The position numbers were made by a program, and so were the translations under genes. From a virus, in the IMG/VR virus record IMGVR_UViG_3300023174_000646, positions 1-23,447 of that record: 23,447 nt of DNA; one strand, written 5' to 3'. Below the pieces are notes generated by a model that saw only the letters and a list, made by a program, of their open reading frames with translations, was not told the DNA's origin and did no database searches. How positions within the stretch are numbered: position 1 is the first letter of the stretch; each line of letters starts with the position of its first letter. Of this stretch, positions 17,496 through 23,447 are shown one piece after another.

Positions 17496-20400
17496 TGTTT
17501 TTGGCCTCTCTTGATTGCTAATTCATTACTCATCAAAAATTCTTTTCTTGCGTCACTTCCAACTTGTGAATATGCGCTCTTTAATGCCCTAACCTTATCT
17601 TCACTTCCAAGTCTCTTGAAGCCAATATCACCAAGCAATGCCTCAGCAGCAGCGCGGTTGGCTCGGCCTCTTATCTTTGAATATTTTTCATATAACTCTG
17701 GAGATAGTCTATACTTTTCATTGCCAATCATAAATTGCTCCAAAGGCTTTGGTGGAACCACATCTCCATTCTCAGTTTCCTTGAACAACTTGTAAATTGC
17801 CAAGGTGGTTTTATCGTATGTTGCCTCCCTTGACTTGGTGAAATCAAAAAAGTTATACATTATCGGATCAGCACCTTCCGGTGTTTGTGGTATTTCTCTT
17901 CCCCATATATCAATCTTTCTTGGCAGATCCTCTGCATACCCAGGAATCTTTCTCTTGAGCACTTCTCCAAATAAATTTAGCGTTTTTTCTGTCGTATCTT
18001 CACCCTCAATATCTTTAATCTTTATTTTTTCAGGCAATGAATCGCTCATAGCCCTTGACACAGCACTAAGCGTATTTGGGAAAACTATTGAAGATACTGT
18101 TCCAAAGTAATTGGAAATCCACTTATCCATCCTATCCCTCTTCCCATCAAGCATGGCCGAAAGAAGGCTGTTTGTTCCCTTCAAGAAGCTTTGGTTCATC
18201 GCAAATGACAGTGTTTCTGGAACAAGTGCAGTTAAAAATTCTGGACTTATAAACTCACCATTATCTGTTGCCTTGCTTGCCTCATTCCAAGTTGCAAGCA
18301 TTCCTCCAACAATCCCCATTTTCTCAAGATTCATAACACGATCACCAGGCTGGAGTTCTGTAGAATCGCCTTCCGCAAATCTTTCCAACGCACTAAGGTT
18401 TATTGTTCTGGGTGGAAGTGTTTTATATTGTATGTCCCTGGTCTTTTCGGAATCCTCTGCTGACCCGCCAATTACTCCAGCGTCCGATAATGTTTTTGCG
18501 ACTGCTCCTATGGTTAGGCTTGTTAATGTTTTTCCTATTGCCATGTGTACGCCTCTAGCGTCCTTGGATTGCATTGCTGGTATTCCCTTTGTAACGAGTG
18601 CATAACCAGGAAGCGAATAATCAAGCATTTCATCAATCACATTTGCTGGTGTCTTTGCGTATGGGATAATTGTCTTTCCAAGAGTCCTAGCCAATCCAAC
18701 CCTATTACCAAGGCCAAACATATTTGATACGCTCAACGCCGCTCTTGATAGTGGCGTATCCTGCTGGAACACGGCCTCTGCTGCCTCTTGCTCTATTTTT
18801 CCTAAAGCTTCTGCTGATGGAAGTCTTGTTGCAACAGAAATAGCTTTACCAGTTTGACCAGCAAGCTGTGCAGATTCAGCTAAAAGTCTTGCTTGAGCCA
18901 TTCTTCTGAATGGAGTATCGCCAAGCTGAAGTAGGCGCAACATTGTTTCTGGAGGTACGCCAAGCACTGTTTCAGCGGCCAGTCTAGCCCTATCAAGCCC
19001 AGCTTGCCCCAATCCTTTCCATCCGTTGAGAACTGGTTGAGCCAAGCCAGATCCTGTCCAGAATTGCCTAAACGCCTGGGCTGGTTGGAATCCCCTTATT
19101 TTCTCTCCAGACAACAATCCTTCAGCACTAATGCCTCTTTTTAGCCCAACTAATCCCTCTCCGCCTCCACGAACAAATGCCTTAACTGTTTCTCCAACTC
19201 TTCTTGCTCCAGCCAAAGATATTGGTGAGGATACAGTTCTTTCTCCAACCGGCATTCCAACTGATTTCTTAAATGCCCGTGCTACCTCTTGGCTTATAAA
19301 CGCGCCTTGTCTTCCAATCGCTCTTGGCAATGAACTTACCGCATTACTCCAAAGATTTGTGACCAATGACAAAGGAGCAAGAAGATTTCCTTGTATTACG
19401 GTTGGCAGAGTTTCGGCAAAAAACTTCTTGGGAACAAGTCTTGACTCAAAATTCTGGAATCTAAACGCACTTTCAACAAATCTTTTCTCGGCTTGAATTG
19501 CTTTTTGTATGTCAATATCATCCAGCGTGTTTCTTGCTTTTTCAGCAAGAGTTTCATAAGTTGACCTAGTTCTGGATTGAAGCTTGAAGAGATTTCTAGC
19601 TTTTATAAGAAGAGGCTGAGTAAGTGTTCTTCCATTCTTATCAAGAAAAACGCTTAATGTTGCAAGGTATCCATTTTCAGTTGCCGATGGAAGAGTTCTC
19701 ATTGCTGCAACAGTTTGTGCAGCTTCTGTGGGTAGTTTTATTCTTGTCTTTGCAAGATCAATCAATGATTTAACATCATTCTGTTTTGATGCTCGGTTAA
19801 TTAGTTCTGCATTGGCAACTACTTTTTGTGGAGCAGTTCCGCTTTCAAAAACTCCCCTTACAACATCATCCGACTCGTTTGCTAGGGCATCTTGCAGTGC
19901 CTTCTGACCAAACTTTGCGTACTTTATGTCCTCACTTTTTGCAAGCTGTTCTCTCACGCCTCTGTCAAGGAATGGATCTTTAACCATCTTTACGCCAGCT
20001 TGCCTATATCCAATACCCTTCTGTAGTGCTGGCAATTCAATCGGCAATTCAACAGGAGGAACACCAGCCTTTGCTGCTGCTTGTTCTGCCTTCGGAGCGA
20101 CAGCCTCAACTGCCCTCGGCAAAACACCCTCAACCGCTGGAGTAACAGCAGGGGAAACAGCCATTGCTGCTGGTGCAACCTTGCCAGTAAATCCTTCAGC
20201 AACTCCTCTTGCCAATCCAACCAACCCACCACCAGTAGGCGTGAGAATGGATGCAGCCGTTGTGGTTATTGGATACTTTTCAACATCACGTTGTAATACT
20301 TCGCTAATCCGTGCCATACGCTCTGGGCCTAGCAATGCTTTGCCAACAGCCTCTTGACCCTTCTGGCCTGCAATAAATCCACCAATACCGGCAATGGCAC

Positions 20401-21034
20401 CAGTAGCCAACTTAGGAAGAATGCCACCAGGAGTTAGGGCGGCAGCAGCTTCCGCTGCAACTCCTCCAGTAGTGGCAGGAATTATTTGGCTCGCAACAGT
20501 GCGTGCAATAGCTCCTAATCGGCTTGGCTCTTCTGGTTCAAGTTCAAATGAGTCAACAACTCCATTCTGATCTGCTTCAAACCTTACAACTTTGCCATCC
20601 TTATTTCTTCCAATAGCAAAACCAACGCCGGTATTCTTATCAGTTCCAGAGGAAACAGTTTCAATCCCAAGACGTTGCGCTTCTTTGACTGCTGGGATTG
20701 CTGCCTTTTCAATGATCCTTTCAGCCAACGCCTGCGCTGTTGGCTTGTATCCTTCGGCTATCGTTCCATCCGGCCTACGGATCGTACCCATCGCATCTAC
20801 GGCCTTGCCAGCCTCAATGGATGCCTGCTGTGGAGTTGCGCCTGCTTGTAATTGACGTTGTGTTTCTTGGTCAAGAATCGCTTTGCGTTCTGGCGAGATA
20901 ACATCCTCTAGCTTTCCGCCAGATGCCAAATAATCAGCCTTAGTTAAGTTTCCAGCTTCTTCTTGCGAAAGTGGAGCAAACTCTAAATCTTGTTCCTGCT
21001 CTGGAACGAACTCAAGCTCTGGCCCTATAGCCAT
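17492..21034 (-). CDS. Large internal virion / DNA ejection-type protein
   Basis: A 1180-residue protein. The N-terminal ~150 residues are polar and acidic. Residues about 175-260 are Ala/Gly-rich and hydrophobic (TTGGVAAEAAAALTPGGILP, then AIAGIGGFIAGQKG), followed by a Pro/Ala-rich linker (SPAVTPAVEGVLPRAVEAVA). The rest is mainly helical, with PTVIQGNLLAPLSLVTNLWS, then IIPYAKTPANVIDEMLDYSL and a long C-terminal helical part. The size, composition and position among virion genes match large internal or ejected proteins of podovirus-like and related phages, which enter the cell with DNA. It may form a channel across the envelope. No enzyme motif is seen. GAGGAAG precedes the start. Confidence 0.7.
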   Translation of the reverse strand: MAIGPELEFVPEQEQDLEFAPLSQEEAGNLTKADYLASGGKLEDVISPERKAILDQETQRQLQAGATPQQASIEAGKAVDAMGTIRRPDGTIAEGYKPTAQALAERIIEKAAIPAVKEAQRLGIETVSSGTDKNTGVGFAIGRNKDGKVVRFEADQNGVVDSFELEPEEPSRLGAIARTVASQIIPATTGGVAAEAAAALTPGGILPKLATGAIAGIGGFIAGQKGQEAVGKALLGPERMARISEVLQRDVEKYPITTTAASILTPTGGGLVGLARGVAEGFTGKVAPAAMAVSPAVTPAVEGVLPRAVEAVAPKAEQAAAKAGVPPVELPIELPALQKGIGYRQAGVKMVKDPFLDRGVREQLAKSEDIKYAKFGQKALQDALANESDDVVRGVFESGTAPQKVVANAELINRASKQNDVKSLIDLAKTRIKLPTEAAQTVAAMRTLPSATENGYLATLSVFLDKNGRTLTQPLLIKARNLFKLQSRTRSTYETLAEKARNTLDDIDIQKAIQAEKRFVESAFRFQNFESRLVPKKFFAETLPTVIQGNLLAPLSLVTNLWSNAVSSLPRAIGRQGAFISQEVARAFKKSVGMPVGERTVSSPISLAGARRVGETVKAFVRGGGEGLVGLKRGISAEGLLSGEKIRGFQPAQAFRQFWTGSGLAQPVLNGWKGLGQAGLDRARLAAETVLGVPPETMLRLLQLGDTPFRRMAQARLLAESAQLAGQTGKAISVATRLPSAEALGKIEQEAAEAVFQQDTPLSRAALSVSNMFGLGNRVGLARTLGKTIIPYAKTPANVIDEMLDYSLPGYALVTKGIPAMQSKDARGVHMAIGKTLTSLTIGAVAKTLSDAGVIGGSAEDSEKTRDIQYKTLPPRTINLSALERFAEGDSTELQPGDRVMNLEKMGIVGGMLATWNEASKATDNGEFISPEFLTALVPETLSFAMNQSFLKGTNSLLSAMLDGKRDRMDKWISNYFGTVSSIVFPNTLSAVSRAMSDSLPEKIKIKDIEGEDTTEKTLNLFGEVLKRKIPGYAEDLPRKIDIWGREIPQTPEGADPIMYNFFDFTKSREATYDKTTLAIYKLFKETENGDVVPPKPLEQFMIGNEKYRLSPELYEKYSKIRGRANRAAAEALLGDIGFKRLGSEDKVRALKSAYSQVGSDARKEFLMSNELAIKRGQKQ

Positions 21035-21037
21035 TAC

Positions 21038-21754
21038 TTACTTCCTCGCTTGCAGTCGCCCTGGCTTTCCGTTGATGTAAATAAGTTGTCCAGGCTTTAC
21101 GCCCGCTGCTTTTGCTTCTTGAAGGCTATTGAAATTCTTTGGTGCTTGTGGTTGGGCTGGCTGCTGTTCCGTTGCTGGTGCAGTAATAGCAGGCGCGCTA
21201 GACTCTGTCGCTACGGGAGCGATTTCTGGAGCTTGGGTCTCCATCTGTCCAGTCTGTCTATTAAATCCAAGCTCTGCCATTCTTCCTTGAAGCACTCCAC
21301 GCTCGGACTCAATTTCTTTCATTACATCGGATCTTTTTTTCATCCCCACTAAACCAAGACCAAGCTCCATTGCTCCTGTGCGAGTATCTCCTTTTGCAAT
21401 CTCAAGTTCTTGCTTCAATTTTTCATTGGAAAGTTTTGTCAATCTTTCATTGATTGCTTCTCTTTGAGCATTAATGTCTTCGTTTTCCAAGGATTGCTGA
21501 TTTGTAATCGTGCTACCAATCCCAGCAAGGTAAGGTGCAAATGCAGGGTCTTGGCTTAACGCTGGTAGATCCTTCAGCTTCCCCTTTACCTTCAGCCCAC
21601 CCTTTTCAAAACTAAAGTCAACATCTGGCTGTTCTTTCAATGCCATTGCACGCTCTTCTAATGCTTGCTTCCTTTGCGCCTCAGCTACGGCTTGTTTCTG
21701 CAACTCATCTTGTCGAAACATATTCATCAATTCTGGTACATCAATTACTGCCAT
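21038..21754 (-). CDS. Coiled-coil virion protein, unknown function
   Basis: A 238-residue protein with a strong ribosome-binding site (AAGGAG, 5 nt before ATG). It starts MAVIDVPELMNMFRQDELQK, then an Ala/Gln/Glu-rich helix. A second coiled coil follows (INAQREAINERLTKLSNEKL). A Pro/Ala/Gln-rich linker (about 175-205) leads to a short C-terminal unit with PKNFNSLQEAKAAGVKPGQL. The position between two structural-type proteins suggests a virion component, perhaps an internal core protein. Confidence 0.6.
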   Translation of the reverse strand: MAVIDVPELMNMFRQDELQKQAVAEAQRKQALEERAMALKEQPDVDFSFEKGGLKVKGKLKDLPALSQDPAFAPYLAGIGSTITNQQSLENEDINAQREAINERLTKLSNEKLKQELEIAKGDTRTGAMELGLGLVGMKKRSDVMKEIESERGVLQGRMAELGFNRQTGQMETQAPEIAPVATESSAPAITAPATEQQPAQPQAPKNFNSLQEAKAAGVKPGQLIYINGKPGRLQARK

Positions 21755-21762
21755 AAATCTCC

Positions 21763-23400
21763 TTATATCTTGATTAAGTTGCCAAGGCCAGTAGCAATCT
21801 GACCAAATTGTTCAGCACCACTCGGCTGCCTAGAAATCGCCCCAACCTGCGCCCCGTAAGTATTGGCAAGATAATTAGCCTGCGACCCATAAAGATTCGC
21901 AAACGTATTGGTAAGGTTAACGGGGATGCCTTGATCCACCGTTTGATAAAACGGCTGTGCCGTACTCGGAGCCTGTCCAAACTGACCAGGCAACGCTTGG
22001 TTGGCCTGCACATAGTTCTGGAACGCCGATTGCTGTGCGCCAGTGCGTGCTTGGCCTAGGTTGTACAGTGAAGGACCACCAGCGATAAAGCCAGAAGCTG
22101 CACCAAGGCGGCTTTGCAATAACGCATCGCGGAAAGCCAAATCAGCCTTAAGCGCATCGGAAGTATTCTGACCAGAAGCAAGAAATTGAGTAGCAGCCCC
22201 ATAACGCGCAAGCTTGCGTTGTTCACCGGCTGCACCCGTAGTAACCGCCTCCTCGACCGCTGGGGCAACTCCAAAGATGTTGCCTCGGGCGGTCTGGGCG
22301 GCGCGAGCAGCCTGCTGATATTGTCTCTGCTCTTCCGCCCCAAGCTGTGATCCAAGCGCAAGCTGATTGATTGCCTCTTGTTCTAGGTTGCTACGGAGTT
22401 GTTCGGTCTGCGCTGACTTGGTTTCTCCAATCGGAGCGGTAGCCATCTGGCGATAACGCTGGCCAAGCGCAACGGCAGTTTCGTATGACTTGGGATCAAT
22501 CTGGCGTAACTGCTGGGTAGCGCGTTCTTCGGGCAACTGGAGGTATTCGCGGAAGGATGTGATCTGGCTAGCGGCTTCTGGCGTTCCAATCGCAATAGGC
22601 TTAAATTCCTTGATCTGCGTGTTGGCCCCAGTAATGGCATCCGTAACGCTTTTTAGGTCGGAATTTAATTGGTCAACATAAACCTTGGACGAAGTGTAAC
22701 GAGGATCATTCTTTGGCAACTGATCCAACAATGTCTGGGCTGCATTCAGCCTTTGCTGAATACCTGCAACCTGTGTGTTGCCTTGTTGAACAATGCTATT
22801 TAAGCGACCAAGCTTTGTGTTATTGTAATCGTCAAGAATCTGCTGGTCGGATACTTGGAAGTTTAGCTTATTTGCAAGCGGTGATGTTGCATAATTATTA
22901 CCAGCAGAAAGCGCGGTGATGGCTGGATTTTGCGCCAAGGCTAACTGTGAAATGCCACCGCTGATTGCATCAAGAGCAGAGGAGGAAAGACCTGCTGGTA
23001 ATTGGGCAGGAGCAGAAAGATTTGCTGGCAATGCCTGAGATACCGCACCGATTGTTGTTCCAGGCTGATTGCCGCCTGAAAGTGCGGCAATCTGTTGTGC
23101 CAATGCGTTGTTGGTGCTTTCCCTGCTGGAAATATCTGCAAGCTTTTTGTCGTAATCCGCGCGCAAGGCATCGATTGATTTTTGCGTTTTCATGTCTTGC
23201 TGTGCGCGCTGTGCGTCAGCAAGTGATTGATATGGGTAATTTCCAATCCTTGAATTAAAATCTGCCACAGAAGGAGGGGATGCTTGGTATCCCAATGAGG
23301 TGTCTCGACTTCCTCCATTTCTTTCAGGAGTTGATATTGAATCAATGCTTCCGTCAGGAAGAACTCTCCATGCAACTGTTTGGCTTGGTTTATATGCCAT
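21763..23400 (-). CDS. Gln/Ala-rich structural protein
   Basis: A 545-residue protein. The N-terminus (MAYKPSQTVAWRVLPDGSID) is followed by a Ser/Gly region, and from about residue 60 by long Ala/Gln/Asp-rich helices with coiled-coil character (LADAQRAQQDMKTQKSIDAL; QQRLNAAQTLLDQLPKNDPR). The C-terminal third (about 430-545) has short repeats of Ala/Gln/Gly/Tyr/Asn (FANLYGSQANYLANTYGAQV). Composition fits internal virion or tail-core proteins. No catalytic motif is seen. The start has no strong ribosome-binding site and lies 2 nt after the preceding stop. Confidence 0.6.
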   Translation of the reverse strand: MAYKPSQTVAWRVLPDGSIDSISTPERNGGSRDTSLGYQASPPSVADFNSRIGNYPYQSLADAQRAQQDMKTQKSIDALRADYDKKLADISSRESTNNALAQQIAALSGGNQPGTTIGAVSQALPANLSAPAQLPAGLSSSALDAISGGISQLALAQNPAITALSAGNNYATSPLANKLNFQVSDQQILDDYNNTKLGRLNSIVQQGNTQVAGIQQRLNAAQTLLDQLPKNDPRYTSSKVYVDQLNSDLKSVTDAITGANTQIKEFKPIAIGTPEAASQITSFREYLQLPEERATQQLRQIDPKSYETAVALGQRYRQMATAPIGETKSAQTEQLRSNLEQEAINQLALGSQLGAEEQRQYQQAARAAQTARGNIFGVAPAVEEAVTTGAAGEQRKLARYGAATQFLASGQNTSDALKADLAFRDALLQSRLGAASGFIAGGPSLYNLGQARTGAQQSAFQNYVQANQALPGQFGQAPSTAQPFYQTVDQGIPVNLTNTFANLYGSQANYLANTYGAQVGAISRQPSGAEQFGQIATGLGNLIKI

Positions 23401-23402
23401 GA

Positions 23403-23447
23403 TTAAGCCTGTAAATTTGGATTGGCTATATTGGTTCCAATCGTTCC
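23403..23447 (-). CDS. C-terminal end of an upstream virion-type gene (partial)
   Basis: The last 14 codons of a leftward frame that enters from beyond the right edge and stops with TAA 2 nt before the next start. The visible end reads GTIGTNIANPNLQA. Only the frame and the tight junction support it; nothing can be said about function. Confidence 0.4.
   Translation of the reverse strand, partial: GTIGTNIANPNLQA

Noticed and set aside
19926-20357. Plus-strand 143-residue open frame and similar frames across 17.2-20.9 kb
   Set aside because: They are antisense to the 1180-residue virion protein, and their Ser/Thr/Pro/Ala composition reflects the other strand's codons.
1-23447. tRNA genes, CRISPR arrays and integrase or attachment sites
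   Set aside because: No cloverleaf-like sequence, no regularly spaced repeats of 24 nt or more, and no tyrosine or serine recombinase protein was seen by eye; a dedicated scan would be needed to exclude a tRNA.

Overview
The window looks like part of a double-stranded DNA tailed-phage genome (Caudoviricetes) or a prophage of the same kind. Genes are tightly packed, mostly on the minus strand, and many overlap by 4 nt as ATGA. There is a replication and recombination block, small proteins of types seen in many phages, and a virion block with a very long ejection-type protein and a lysozyme-like protein. Shine-Dalgarno-like leaders (GGAG, AAGGAG, GAAAGGA) point to a bacterial host. A heptosyltransferase-like enzyme hints at a Gram-negative host, but I cannot name the host. 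I saw no tRNA, rRNA, CRISPR array, integrase or transposase.

Layout from left to right. (1) 10-648, minus: a helix-turn-helix protein resembling a small terminase subunit; the large subunit would lie beyond the left edge. (2) 725-3246, plus: about ten small genes of unknown function, several in coupled pairs, probably an early or accessory block. (3) 2957-3474: gene-poor, with short repeats. (4) 3475-4071, minus: three small genes. (5) 4072-4358: a non-coding stretch full of direct and inverted copies of TTGCGGTA, a 16-bp hairpin and a 12-bp flanking inverted repeat. It lies just downstream of the primase-helicase gene and is the best origin candidate.

(6) 4359-16337, minus: the DNA-metabolism and accessory operon. 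Read in the direction of transcription it holds a PD-(D/E)XK nuclease, a Holliday-junction-resolvase-like nuclease, a single-strand DNA-binding protein, a PD-(D/E)XK exonuclease, many small proteins (several of them tiny membrane proteins), a GT-A glycosyltransferase, a 2OG-Fe(II) oxygenase, a DnaA-domain-IV-like HTH protein, a GT9 glycosyltransferase, a four-CxxC zinc protein, an adenine methyltransferase, a GIY-YIG protein, an HNH nuclease and finally the primase-helicase. (7) 16375-16734, plus: a lone gene for a predicted secreted protein, inserted between modules. (8) 16731-23447, minus: virion genes, with a lysozyme-like protein, a 1180-residue ejection-type protein, two coiled-coil or Gln-rich virion proteins and the last 14 codons of another gene.

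How it fits together (inference): the exonuclease, single-strand binding protein and resolvase form a recombination set feeding replication by the primase-helicase from the repeat-rich region. The glycosyltransferases, oxygenase and methyltransferase probably modify phage DNA, virion or host surface. Three genes that start transcription units carry a -10-like box exactly 6 nt before the ATG and no clear ribosome-binding site, which suggests leaderless transcripts.
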